This document shows positions 18,917-27,628 of a stretch of DNA of 64,000 nt, piece after piece. The translations under genes were made by a program, and so were the position numbers. The notes beneath the pieces are model-generated. The model did no database searches. It was given only the letters and a program-made list of their open reading frames with translations, and had not been told where the DNA came from. Source of the DNA: Brevibacillus laterosporus (GTDB lineage: Bacteria > Bacillota > Bacilli > Brevibacillales > Brevibacillaceae); the NCBI RefSeq assembly GCF_030489605.1, contig NZ_JAUKFY010000002.1, positions 310,001 to 374,000 of the forward strand, read 5' to 3'. Each line of letters begins with the position of its first letter. Position 1 is the first letter of the stretch.

Positions 18917-20569
18917 ATGACTCAAGCAGCCCTTTTCGAACAAAAGCTGATGCTGCCTGGCAAGCATACATTTATAGTAAATGGAAATGATCTGACCATA
19001 GCAGATGTGACCCATATGGCAAAAGGTACCTCTGAAGCATTTACTTTTCACATTTCAGAAGAAGCCAAGAAGAGAATTGAAGAGTGCAACGAGCTAAAAC
19101 ATGAGATTATGAATCAGCAGTATCCCATTTATGGGGTTACGACCGGCTTCGGAGACAGTGTGCACAGACAAATTTCTGGTGAGAAAGCATGGGATCTGCA
19201 ACGAAATTTAATTAGATTTCTATCGTGTGGGGTTGGTCCAGTAGCAGATGAGATTGTGGCAAGAGCAACCATGTTCATACGTACGAATTGTTTGGTGAAA
19301 GGCAATTCAGCGGTACGATTGGAGGTCATTCAGCAATTAATAGCATATATGGAACGGGGAATTACTCCAATTATTCCTGAACGCGGATCAGTTGGAGCGA
19401 GTGGTGATTTAGTTCCGTTAAGCTATCTTGCCTCTATACTAGTTGGGGAAGGCAAAGTGCTTTATAAAGGGGGGGAGTGTGAGGTAGCAGAAGCACTTGA
19501 AGCCGAGGGACTCGAGCCTTTGACTTTGGAAGCCAAGGAAGGACTTGCTTTAGTAAATGGGACCTCTTTTATGTCTGCCTTTGCTTGCCTCGCTTACTCG
19601 GATGCAGAAGAAATCGCATTTATAGCCGATATTTGTACGGCGATGGCTTCAGAAGCATTGATTGGAAACCGGGGACACTTTTATTCAATCATTCATGAAC
19701 AAAAACCGCACCCTGGACAAATGACAAGTGCGAAAAATATATATAGCTTGCTAGAAGGTTCTCAATTATCTAAAGAATATTCGCAGATTCTAGGAAATAA
19801 TGAAAAATTGGATTCAAAGGCCTATCTTGAATTAACACAAAGCATTCAGGACCGCTATTCGATTCGTTGCGCTCCCCATGTTACTGGCGTGCTGTATGAC
19901 ACATTGGATTGGGTGAAAAAGTGGGTAGAGGTGGAAATTAATTCAACGAACGATAATCCTATTTTCGATGTTGAAACACGCGAGGTTTACAATGGGGGAA
20001 ATTTTTATGGCGGTCATGTTGTACAAGCTATGGATTCGCTTAAAGTAGCGGTTGCAAATATTGCAGATTTACTAGATCGACAATTGCAACTGGTGGTCGA
20101 CGAAAAATTCAATAAGAATTTGACCCCCAATTTAATACCGCGTTTTAACAGTGACAATTATGAAATCGGCTTGCATCATGGCTTTAAGGGTATGCAAATT
20201 GCAAGCTCCGCCCTAACGGCGGAGGCTTTAAAGATGAGTGGTCCGGTAAGTGTGTTTTCCCGTTCTACAGAAGCTCATAATCAGGATAAGGTGAGTATGG
20301 GCACAATTTCCTCACGAGATGCACGTACCATTGTTGAATTGACCCAACATGTAGCGGCAATTCATCTCATCGCGCTTTGTCAGGCATTAGATTTGCGAGA
20401 TAGTAAAAAAATGTCTCCCAAAACCACAAGGATTTATAACATGATCCGAATGCAAGTCCCCTTTGTTGAACGTGATAGGGCATTGGATGGAGACATTGAG
20501 AAAGTGGTCCAGCTTATCCGCTCTGGAAATCTAAAGAAAGAAATTCAGGATCAAAATGTTGATCACTAG
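18917..20569 (+). CDS. MIO-dependent aromatic amino acid ammonia-lyase/aminomutase
   Basis: About 550 residues, the usual length of the HAL/PAL/aminomutase family. The Ala-Ser-Gly triad that cyclises to the MIO cofactor is at residues 161-163 within GSVGASGDLVPLSY, and the family signature IYGVTTGFGDS with the catalytic Tyr lies near residue 70. ATG 18917 is chosen because AGG sits six bases upstream; TTG 18911 is possible. The gene follows the condensation gene by 35 bases and is followed by a strong terminator, so it closes the PKS operon. The enzyme eliminates ammonia from an aromatic amino acid, or moves the amino group to the beta carbon. Phenylalanine to cinnamate or beta-phenylalanine is the likely reaction. 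Ordinary histidine degradation is less likely because no hut genes are nearby. Lyase versus mutase cannot be decided from the sequence alone. Confidence 0.87.
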   Translation: MTQAALFEQKLMLPGKHTFIVNGNDLTIADVTHMAKGTSEAFTFHISEEAKKRIEECNELKHEIMNQQYPIYGVTTGFGDSVHRQISGEKAWDLQRNLIRFLSCGVGPVADEIVARATMFIRTNCLVKGNSAVRLEVIQQLIAYMERGITPIIPERGSVGASGDLVPLSYLASILVGEGKVLYKGGECEVAEALEAEGLEPLTLEAKEGLALVNGTSFMSAFACLAYSDAEEIAFIADICTAMASEALIGNRGHFYSIIHEQKPHPGQMTSAKNIYSLLEGSQLSKEYSQILGNNEKLDSKAYLELTQSIQDRYSIRCAPHVTGVLYDTLDWVKKWVEVEINSTNDNPIFDVETREVYNGGNFYGGHVVQAMDSLKVAVANIADLLDRQLQLVVDEKFNKNLTPNLIPRFNSDNYEIGLHHGFKGMQIASSALTAEALKMSGPVSVFSRSTEAHNQDKVSMGTISSRDARTIVELTQHVAAIHLIALCQALDLRDSKKMSPKTTRIYNMIRMQVPFVERDRALDGDIEKVVQLIRSGNLKKEIQDQNVDH

Positions 20570-20600
20570 CTGAAGCAGGTAGTTTGCTGATAGATTTGTA

Positions 20601-20632
20601 AGACTTCCCAGCGAGTTTGGGAAGTCTTTTAT
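20601..20632 (+). terminator. intrinsic terminator closing the PKS operon
   Basis: A perfect 10-bp stem (AGACTTCCCA at 20601-20610 with TGGGAAGTCT at 20618-20627), a 7-base loop and a T-run follow the ammonia-lyase stop by about 30 bases. It marks the downstream end of the biosynthetic operon. Confidence 0.9.
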
Positions 20633-20720
20633 TATTAGCAGGACTTGCAAAAGAAATCGAATTTCTCATATGATACAAGGGTATTATACTTTTTAACAAA
20701 TAGAAATTAGGTGAATAACT

Positions 20721-21086
20721 ATGATTAAGCATATTTCAACGGTAGGTGTATACGTAGAAGACCAACAAAAAGCATTAGCTTTCTGGACGGAGAAAGTAGG
20801 ATTTATTGTATATGCGAACTTTCCTATGGGGCCGAAAGCGACATGGCTGGAAGTAGGGCCAGAAAATGCCCAGACACGTCTCGTTCTTTATCCAAAAGCA
20901 ATGATGAAAAACTGGGCAGAATTAAAGCCATCCATCGTGTTTGAATGTGACGATATTTATAAATTGTATGAAGATCTGCAAGCAAAAGGCGTAGACGTTG
21001 ACAAACCGAATGAAATGGAATTTGGCATCTTTACCTTTTTCAGAGACGAGGATGGCAATCAATTCGGTTTAAAACAGCCAAAATAA
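20721..21086 (+). CDS. VOC-family (glyoxalase/bleomycin-resistance-like) protein
   Basis: A 121-residue single-domain protein with the beta-alpha-beta-beta-beta layout of the vicinal oxygen chelate superfamily: it opens IKHISTVGVYVED and closes FFRDEDGNQFGLKQ, the typical metal-site-bearing strands. TTAGGTG precedes the ATG. It sits alone between two terminators, so it is its own transcription unit. The family includes glyoxalases, dioxygenases and antibiotic-binding resistance proteins; the sequence does not say which. Its place beside a biosynthetic cluster could hint at self-protection, but the terminator upstream argues for independent expression. Confidence 0.85.
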   Translation: MIKHISTVGVYVEDQQKALAFWTEKVGFIVYANFPMGPKATWLEVGPENAQTRLVLYPKAMMKNWAELKPSIVFECDDIYKLYEDLQAKGVDVDKPNEMEFGIFTFFRDEDGNQFGLKQPK

Positions 21087-21104
21087 GTAATGCTTGAATG
21101 AAAA

Positions 21105-21140
21105 TGAACCCAAGGAAAAAGCGGGTTCGTTTTTTCTTTA
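21105..21140 (+). terminator. intrinsic terminator after VOC gene
   Basis: GAACCC (21106-21111) pairs with GGGTTC (21123-21128), followed by GTTTTTTCTTT. It is a short but convincing hairpin. Confidence 0.75.
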
Positions 21141-21207
21141 TTAAAAATCCTTTGACAAGTAAACATTTTTAAATTGCAATTGTAATAAACTAGAATAAAT
21201 GTAATGA

Positions 21208-21477
21208 GGGTCTGTAGCTGAAACCGTGAAGATAGCTGAAAAAGATTTGCTGCCTGCTGACGCATTGGATTGTATTGGTAGATTCACGGCATTTGGCCGG
21301 ATCGTGACAGCAACGGATAAACAGCGTATGAATGCATTGCCGATTGGTTTAATCGGTCCGCACATCCGTCTGAAAAGAATCGTAAAACAAGGTGACTATA
21401 TTGCGTATGACGATGTAGAGTTTATGGAGGAAAACGTAATCTTACATCTACGAAGAATGATGGATGCACAGATGTAA
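21208..21477 (+). pseudogene. 5'-truncated remnant of a SAF-domain NAD-dependent oxidoreductase
   Basis: An open frame runs from 21208 (GTG 21226) to 21477 and codes for about 85 residues. It resembles only the C-terminal SAF-type tail of homoserine-dehydrogenase-like oxidoreductases: KDLLPADALDCIGRF, then LPIGLIG and ITYDDVEF-like IAYDDVEF. The matching text (VAETVKIAEKD) starts before any good start codon and is cut by a TGA at 21205-21207. The NAD-binding and catalytic part is therefore missing. A terminator follows directly. I read it as the tail of a deleted gene; expression as a small protein from GTG 21226 cannot be excluded. Confidence 0.6.
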
Positions 21478-21486
21478 GAAAGTATA

Positions 21487-21526
21487 AAGAATGCCCGCTA
21501 CTAAGAGGAGTTGCGGGCATTCTTAT
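21487..21526 (+). terminator. intrinsic terminator after SAF remnant
   Basis: A 12-bp perfect stem, AAGAATGCCCGC (21487-21498) with GCGGGCATTCTT (21513-21524). Confidence 0.8.
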
Positions 21527-21636
21527 CGATAAGGTATTAGCTTTTACCAGATGAAGTCGTTTGGCCCAATTCTCTCGACTATGCTGCATAAGAAAGGCAG
21601 ACGGCAATATGATTTTCGTCTGCGTGTTCCTTTGAG

Positions 21637-22614
21637 CTATTTTTCCATTATAGTGAAATTGTTTATAAATGCTTTAGGAGGCTCAGCTATTAGCAATGTA
21701 ACTTCCTTGCTTTGGAGATCATACCGATAAACGCCACGTTTTTTTTGATAGGTACCAAGCAGCAGCAAGCCCTGATCTCCAGGTTCAAAAAACGCATCAG
21801 AAATCTGTTCAAATGGTGTAAAAGGAGTTTTGGAAGACGTAGCAAGCTCAAGGAACTGATAGCTTCTGGGAGTAAAGGTGGTAGTAGCACTGCTATAAAA
21901 GGCTTGTTTTTGATCAGAAGATAGTGCAAAGAAAGGTAACTCCTCTTTTGTCTCAAACCATTTCTTGATTTTATTTCCCTTATCATCAAACTCGAATACT
22001 GTGTAGAGAGGGGGCTTTGCTCCGTCCTTTAGCTGTTGCTGATTTGCTTTTTCAAGATTGGTGAAACTTTCCCCAAATGAGTATAGCCCAGCATATAACC
22101 GATTGGTTCCAGGGATGGGTTTTGCAAATTTAACGGTGGTGTCCTCCTTGTTAGGGTCCCACCAGAATCGGAATTGCTTATGATCCAAATCATAGGAAGC
22201 GAGTGGCATGATATGATTGTCTGTTGCCTTCTTGGAGGAAGCCGCCAAAATTACTTGTTTGTCAATAGTAAACAATTCATTGATCGCGAATAAATCAGTT
22301 GTAAGCGTCTGAGATTGCTTTGATGTCAAATCATACACCTGTAACTGATCGGCTAATCCAGATTGATCGCGTCCGGTATAATAAATCACCTGTCGTTTGA
22401 CATCCACGGCAGTTAAAGGATACTGCGATGTATAAGGGACTTGTCCACGCATCAATAATTTTTTAGTAGACAGGTCATATTCATAGGCAGTGGACAGAAG
22501 CTGATCACCTTCGCCTGCTGTTATCGTGATGGAGAGATAAGGTGATTTGGTAGAGCTACAAGAAACAAGTAAGATAGTAAGTATCATGAAGAAAAAGAGG
22601 AGTTGTTTTTTCAT
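21637..22614 (-). CDS. lipoprotein, probable beta-propeller-like repeats, function unknown
   Basis: A 325-residue protein with a type II signal peptide: MKKQLLFFF, a hydrophobic core, and lipobox LVSC with Cys near residue 19. It would be lipid-anchored on the outside of the membrane. The body has repeated strand-rich blocks of the form 'xxYDLxxKxxxxL' (YEYDLSTKKL, LQVYDLTSKQ, ASYDLDHKQ, YRYDLQSKEV), typical of propeller-like sensors or scaffolds. AGGAG lies upstream of the ATG. It follows the secreted-protein gene by 42 bases, so the two are probably one operon. No enzyme motif is recognised. Confidence 0.78.
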   Translation of the reverse strand: MKKQLLFFFMILTILLVSCSSTKSPYLSITITAGEGDQLLSTAYEYDLSTKKLLMRGQVPYTSQYPLTAVDVKRQVIYYTGRDQSGLADQLQVYDLTSKQSQTLTTDLFAINELFTIDKQVILAASSKKATDNHIMPLASYDLDHKQFRFWWDPNKEDTTVKFAKPIPGTNRLYAGLYSFGESFTNLEKANQQQLKDGAKPPLYTVFEFDDKGNKIKKWFETKEELPFFALSSDQKQAFYSSATTTFTPRSYQFLELATSSKTPFTPFEQISDAFFEPGDQGLLLLGTYQKKRGVYRYDLQSKEVTLLIAEPPKAFINNFTIMEK

Positions 22615-22656
22615 TGATTAGAATCTCCTGAATAATGTGGTGAATTTCGATATTAC

Positions 22657-23445
22657 TTATTTTACATAATAATAGCGACCAGGGAAACTAGTATAGTCTG
22701 AGACTTTTTCACCAAAATCCGCAAGAGTAGGCTGCCAAACATCCAGGACTGCATCTGGCAGGGCACCTATATCATTTTTATATACATAGACAATGCGATC
22801 ATTATTAAAATTGCGAACACGAATAGAAGTATTGCTCTTTGGGTTATCGTATACCCCTTTGGTAGCGGCATCATATTTTTTTAATCGATTATCATGATCC
22901 CCGATCGCATCAGTGAAGTTGGTGACACGTCCTGTACCTTCAACATTGGTAGCAGTCGCAATAATCTTGTTTTTGTGGGCACCCCACGGGCCATATGTAC
23001 CTGGGGATGCTGGTCCCTTGGCCCAAGCTGCCAACACATTTACTCCGTCTAGGGTTACCTTATACAGATCACCCTCCACATTATAGTAGGCAAGCATTCC
23101 CTCTTGAGGTACAATCTCGTTACATGCGATTTCTGGGTGTACAGGCAATTGGGCTAGCTCCTCATCGGTTACAATTTCTGAGTGCTGCATTTTTTCTACT
23201 ATTTCAGGTGAATATTCTTCACTGGCAGAAAGGGTTTTTACCTGCGAAGATGTGCCCTCTTCCTTCACCGTAAATGTACCATTTGTGAATTCAAGAACGG
23301 TTTTACCAGGCATCTTTTCAGGCAGGGCCTCTACTGTAAGCTTGTCCTTAGAGGCAGTTGATGTAGCGGTACTATCCCATGCAAAAACGCTAGACGTGCT
23401 TAATAAGCTAACAAGACCGATTACTGCAAGTGACATTTTTTTCAT
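22657..23445 (-). CDS. secreted protein of unknown function
   Basis: A 262-residue protein with a clear Sec signal peptide (MKKMSLAVIGLVSLLSTSSVFA, cleavage probably after VFA near residue 22). The mature part is polar, without membrane segments, Cys pairs or a motif I recognise. AGGAGG is well placed upstream of the ATG. It is the first gene of a two-gene minus-strand unit with the lipoprotein gene, so the pair may work together at the cell surface. Function unknown. Confidence 0.75.
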   Translation of the reverse strand: MKKMSLAVIGLVSLLSTSSVFAWDSTATSTASKDKLTVEALPEKMPGKTVLEFTNGTFTVKEEGTSSQVKTLSASEEYSPEIVEKMQHSEIVTDEELAQLPVHPEIACNEIVPQEGMLAYYNVEGDLYKVTLDGVNVLAAWAKGPASPGTYGPWGAHKNKIIATATNVEGTGRVTNFTDAIGDHDNRLKKYDAATKGVYDNPKSNTSIRVRNFNNDRIVYVYKNDIGALPDAVLDVWQPTLADFGEKVSDYTSFPGRYYYVK

Positions 23446-23613
23446 AGAATAACAATCCTCCTAAAAATTGTGATATAAATCAAATTTCTTATATATTATT
23501 TTAAGATTCAGAAAAATTCAATAAATTTTACCGTTATTTATTGGCGATATCGTCTTTTCAGGACATCTGCCTTCTTTTTTGTAAGGAATACTCTAGTCAT
23601 TTACGATGCAAAT

Positions 23614-23647
23614 AAAAAAGCCTGGAGAATGAAACTCCAAGCTTTTT
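23614..23647. terminator. bidirectional intrinsic terminator
   Basis: AAAAAGC-TGGAG (23614-23626) pairs with CTCCA-GCTTTTT with one bulge on each side. The A-run and T-run flanks let it serve the minus-strand VanZ/RDD gene. Confidence 0.75.
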
Positions 23648-23665
23648 AACTGAGCCAGCTCGTCT

Positions 23666-24838
23666 TTAATCAGTTGTTTTGAGTTCTTTTATTTTACGTA
23701 CAATTCTTGTTTGACTAATGGTTTCATAGTAAAATTGTCGTTTTCTTCGTAGGATGATCAGTACGAAATGAAGCACTAACACGGACTGATACAAGAGAAT
23801 TACTCCAAAAATTATGATGAAGAGCAGCGGATAGTAAGATGGGGTGGTTGGCAATCCATTAAGAATAAAATATCCTATGGAGGTAATTCCAATATTCCCG
23901 ATATAGAAGGAAATGTTCCGCTTGGCGATCTCTTTTATTGTTAGCCCCTGATGGGCGGTGGATACAACTCGAAGACGCAATAGCCATAGTCCGACGGTTT
24001 GCCCTTTGCATAAATAGGTCATTCCTGCAAAGTAAAGAATGAAGCAGGTAAAAGTAATGATCGGATACTGAAATGTCGTAACACCCCAGTTCGTAGAAGG
24101 CGTATTTCTAACAAACAAATCTGTAAACACAGACGTTAGCTTTTCTACAATCAGAGAATCAATCATGAAGGCTAACAAACGATGTATGTAACCAACAGGC
24201 TTCTCGTCTAAGTTAATTCCTTGATCTAATTGATCCTTAGGAGGGAACATGATCAGTAAAAATGGCGCTATGAAAAATCCAGCTACCGCCCCGGACGTAT
24301 TTAGCATCAAATCATCAATATCAAATAGACGATATGGACAAGTATAAAAGCCATAAAGGGCAGTTAGCTGTGTTATTTCAAAAAAAAGTGACGTTGCAAA
24401 GCCTACACCTAATGCAAACTTCCAACCTTTCTTAAAGAAATACCGTACATAAACACCTAATGGCAACAATAATAGAAAGTTAAAGGCTGCTTGCAAAAAG
24501 GCACGTTCTCGTAAGGCCGACAGATAGGTAGCTGGTTTGGACCAGACAAGATTTGTCTCCTTGAGAAAGTCCTGTACAAAGGAAAATGGCTGTAAATTGT
24601 AGTAAACGGTTCCCGGTGATTGGATAGAACAAGTATCGATAATGTCCGGCAAAGGCAGAATCACTAGAAAATAGGCACATAGCGCGTAAAACAAAAAGGA
24701 AGACAGGAAAAGGACACGATACTTATTGATGTAGCCATAGCGTCTATAGCTGAAGATCATATAAGGAACAGTCAAGACGAAGGCTACAAGGAGAAAGATG
24801 AATAATGCAGTTTGAATTGGTACGAGATAGGCTCCCAT
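23666..24838 (-). CDS. VanZ-like / RDD-family membrane protein
   Basis: ATG 24838 is preferred because AAGGAG stands nine bases upstream; the frame is open to 24886. The N-terminal half has four to five hydrophobic helices with the VanZ-like pattern (LNFLLLLPLG-type segment, FFEITQLTALYGF, and FDIDDLMLNTSGAVAGF). The C-terminal half is an RDD-like domain (RLLAFMIDSLIVEKL, then KGQTVGLWLLRLRVV). VanZ proteins are membrane proteins, one of which gives low-level teicoplanin resistance; RDD proteins are poorly understood. The fusion is known in Bacillales. The gene stands alone between terminators. Its role is unknown; membrane location is secure. Confidence 0.85.
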   Translation of the reverse strand: MGAYLVPIQTALFIFLLVAFVLTVPYMIFSYRRYGYINKYRVLFLSSFLFYALCAYFLVILPLPDIIDTCSIQSPGTVYYNLQPFSFVQDFLKETNLVWSKPATYLSALRERAFLQAAFNFLLLLPLGVYVRYFFKKGWKFALGVGFATSLFFEITQLTALYGFYTCPYRLFDIDDLMLNTSGAVAGFFIAPFLLIMFPPKDQLDQGINLDEKPVGYIHRLLAFMIDSLIVEKLTSVFTDLFVRNTPSTNWGVTTFQYPIITFTCFILYFAGMTYLCKGQTVGLWLLRLRVVSTAHQGLTIKEIAKRNISFYIGNIGITSIGYFILNGLPTTPSYYPLLFIIIFGVILLYQSVLVLHFVLIILRRKRQFYYETISQTRIVRKIKELKTTD

Positions 24839-25014
24839 TTTGACACTCCTTAGATGATGGAATAGAGGAAGTTTGCAGACAGGCACTCCCAGCTCTCATT
24901 TTAACAAAAAAAACAATATTTGAATCGTGTACTTTACAACTCCGGAGAAAAAAGTGTTAGACAGCCTTCCGTACATAAACTTCGAAATCAACATAAACGA
25001 AATGCTATCTTACC

Positions 25015-25050
25015 TAAAAAAGCCTTGAAATCTTGGAAAGACTCAAGGCT
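25015..25050 (-). terminator. intrinsic terminator of the EamA gene
   Basis: On the minus strand AGCCTTGA and TCAAGGCT pair around a 14-base loop and are followed by TTTTTTA. It lies about 40 bases past the minus-strand stop at 25086. Confidence 0.75.
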
Positions 25051-25085
25051 AGTACCTATCGATCACGCTATAACATTATTCATGT

Positions 25086-26020
25086 TTAGGATTTTGGGAT
25101 GCTTTGTGTTTGTTGTTTCTTTTGTCCTAGAAAGGAGGTACCAATCACCCCGACTATGATCATCGCTGCTCCTACGTAATGGTAATATCCCAATTCCTCT
25201 TGTAGAAAAATGACCCCGGCTAGCATAGAGATCAGTGTTGAAAGGTTGTTAAATACGCTCATCTTAGTAGCCTCGATTTTAGATAGAACTAATTGGATAA
25301 AAAGGCAGTGCCTACAGAAGACAGAATACTCAGATACATCATGGCTGACACAAAGCGCATATCGCCCCAAGGTGCAAAAAAAGTTGAAATGGTGCCATTA
25401 CCAAGGTGCTGGTTCAGGGAAAGGATGTTAAAGCAAACGAAACCTAATGACATCATGATAAAGGTTAACTCTAAGGGACTCCAGATTTTTGTTAAGGAAC
25501 GTGCGAGTACGCTATATGCTGCAAACGAAAGACATGAAAGCACGATAAGCAAGGTTCCAACCCCCGAAAAGTGAATAGAGGAGCTTCCTTTCATGACAAA
25601 AATATAAATGACCCCTGCAACCGATAGAAAAAGGGAAGCTTTTTGCCAACCGCTAGTTCGCTCTTGAATAAATAAGGATGCGATCAATAACGTAAAAATA
25701 GGAACGGTTGCTTGGATAATTCCCGCCTCTGAGGAGGTGGTGTGCTGTAATCCGAACACCTGAAGCACAAAGAAAATCGCTGGATAAAATAAGGCGAGTG
25801 GTATCATTCTTTTTAAATCAGTCCATTTGATTCTAACAGGGATCAAACCGCATAGCACTGGAATTAACATAACGACGAACGAGATTGTAAAGCGATGAGC
25901 AACCACATCTAACGGGGTAGAAACCTGTAAGGCCAATTTTACAAAAAGAAATGAAAAACCGATAATGATGCTGTATAAAATAGTTGCTGAATAGGCATTG
26001 ACTACTGACTTGTTTTGCAT
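25086..26020 (-). pseudogene. EamA/DMT-family transporter with a single-base frameshift
   Basis: Two minus-strand frames together make a normal ten-helix drug/metabolite transporter of about 310 residues. The first (26020 to 25289) covers the N-terminal EamA repeat and most of the second, ending SSVGTAFLSN. The second frame picks up with FIQLVLSKIEATKMSVFNNLSTLIS, the usual continuation, and ends at 25086. The break is a run of five T on the minus strand (25299-25303): with six, the reading is SSVGTAFFIQLVLS and the frame is restored. ATG 26020 has AGGAG at good distance. It is divergent from a MocR-type regulator, a common pairing for such exporters. It is either a real inactivation or a homopolymer sequencing error. 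Confidence 0.8.
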
Positions 26021-26106
26021 GACAATCATCTCCTGAAAATAATTCTCGGCCGATATCTACACTATATCGAAGGAGAAAAATCGTCACAATGTAAAGAAAA
26101 CGAAAC

Positions 26107-26118
26107 TGTACCGGTACA
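26107..26118. promoter_or_regulatory. candidate MocR operator palindrome
   Basis: TGTACCGGTACA is a perfect 12-bp palindrome in the 121-bp gap between the divergent EamA and MocR genes, 24 bases before the MocR start. MocR regulators usually bind such sites to control the divergent gene. Binding is inference. Confidence 0.55.
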
Positions 26119-26141
26119 AATAGCTAAGGAAGGTGCCCTTT

Positions 26142-27472
26142 TTGCGAAAATATATAGAGATTGTTGCTGATCTGGAGGAACGTATTCTTGGGGGGAAATA
26201 AAGCCAGGTCAAAGATTGCCATCTATTCGACAACTGTCTGAGATCTATCAATGTAGCAAAAGTACAATAATCCGAAGCTTTACCGATTTACAACGAAGAC
26301 ACCTTATTTATTCCGTTCCGCAGAGTGGGTATTATGTGGTGGGACGAAAGGAGCCTGCTTCATTAGCAGACTCTACATCATTCGTGGATTTTTCATCTGC
26401 TGCACCTGATCCGAGCGTGTTCCCTTATCTTGATTTTCAGCATTGTATTAATAAAGCGGTAGATACTTACCAAGACGATCTTTTTAGGTATGGAACGTCA
26501 CAAGGATTGCCTACCTTGTTGCGACTATTGCAAAAGCAGCTGCAGTCGTATCAGGTTTTTACAGACATACAACACCTATGCATCACCTCTGGAGTTCAAC
26601 AGGCACTCGCTATTTTGGGCTTGATGAGCTTTCCCAATCAAAAGCAAATCGTATTGGTCGAACAGCCTACATACCATTTGCTGATTCAGCTTTTGGAGCT
26701 ACATAAGATTCCCGCGCTTACCATTAAACGAACTGCATCAGGTATTGATTTTCAAGAGCTAGAGAGGCTTTTTCAACAGGAACCGATCAAATTTTTCTAT
26801 ACGATGCCGCGTTTTCATAACCCATTAGGCACATCGTATTCGCAGAAGGAAAAAAAGCAAATTGCTTACTTAGCACAAAAATATGATGTGTATATCATTG
26901 AGGACGACTACCTAGCAGATCTCGAACATAACACGAAGTCAGATCCGATTCATACTTATGCCAAATCGCATGTGATTTACCTAAAAAGCTATTCTAAAAT
27001 CCTGTTCCCTGGTCTACGGGTGGGCGCAGCAGTTATTCCTGAGCCATTGCAGGAGGCCTTTTATGCTTATAAAAAACTGCTGGATATTGATAGCTCCATG
27101 CTGTCCCAGGCCGCACTCGAAATTTATGTCAAAAGTGGGATGTTTGATCGGCATCGGCAAAAAATTCGCCTTACCTATGCCAGACGAATGGAGCAGGTAA
27201 ACAAGATGTTTCGCGAATGGCAAAAAAGTCATAATGTAGTGGAAGCTCCGTTAAATGGTGGTGTGCACTCGTATATTAAGACAAGAGAGCGAATATCGGA
27301 AACCAAGGTAAAAACAAATCTGCTCAAACGCGGAATTATTATAGACACTGTAGACCGTTACTACATGAAGTACTCCGAAAAAGATCTATTATGGCGAATC
27401 AATGTTTCCTATGTAGAGGAAGCTCGGATTGCGAAGGCACTAGGGGAGGTTGCGGAGGTTTTGCACTTATAA
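26142..27472 (+). pseudogene. MocR/GntR-type aminotransferase-like regulator with a frameshift near its 5' end
   Basis: The 418-residue open frame from 26216 starts inside the winged helix (LPSIRQLSEIYQCSKSTI). The missing start is found just upstream in another frame: TTG 26142, with AAGGAAGG before it, codes for LRKYIEIVADLEERILGG and then stops. The two join if the G6 run at 26190-26195 had one more G, giving ILGGEIKPGQRLPSIR. The rest is intact: linker, then a fold-type I PLP-dependent domain with YxxPRFHNPLG-like text and the PLP lysine in YLKSYSKILFPGLRVG. The protein would regulate the divergent EamA gene in response to a PLP-linked ligand. As written it lacks a complete DNA-binding domain unless translated by slippage. 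Confidence 0.8.
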
Positions 27473-27590
27473 AGCAAGATTAATAGAACCACTGTTTTGA
27501 GGATACAGGTAGCTAAAGGCTGCTGGTTCGCCACAGCTATCAAATTCTCAGGAAGGATAAAAGCACCAACAACACATCAGAAAAGAAAAG

Positions 27591-27628
27591 GAGACCTTCT
27601 ATCTTTTTGGATAAAGGTCTCTCATTTT
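27591..27628. terminator. hairpin terminator between MocR and GNAT genes
   Basis: GAGACCTT (27591-27598) pairs with AAGGTCTC (27614-27621), embedded in AGAAAAG/CTTTTCT flanks with A-rich and T-rich sides. It can serve both converging genes. Confidence 0.7.

Noticed and set aside
18917-20569. Histidine utilisation (hutH) gene
   Set aside because: No hutU, hutI, hutG or hutP neighbour, and it is in line with the PKS operon, so an aromatic lyase or aminomutase is more likely.
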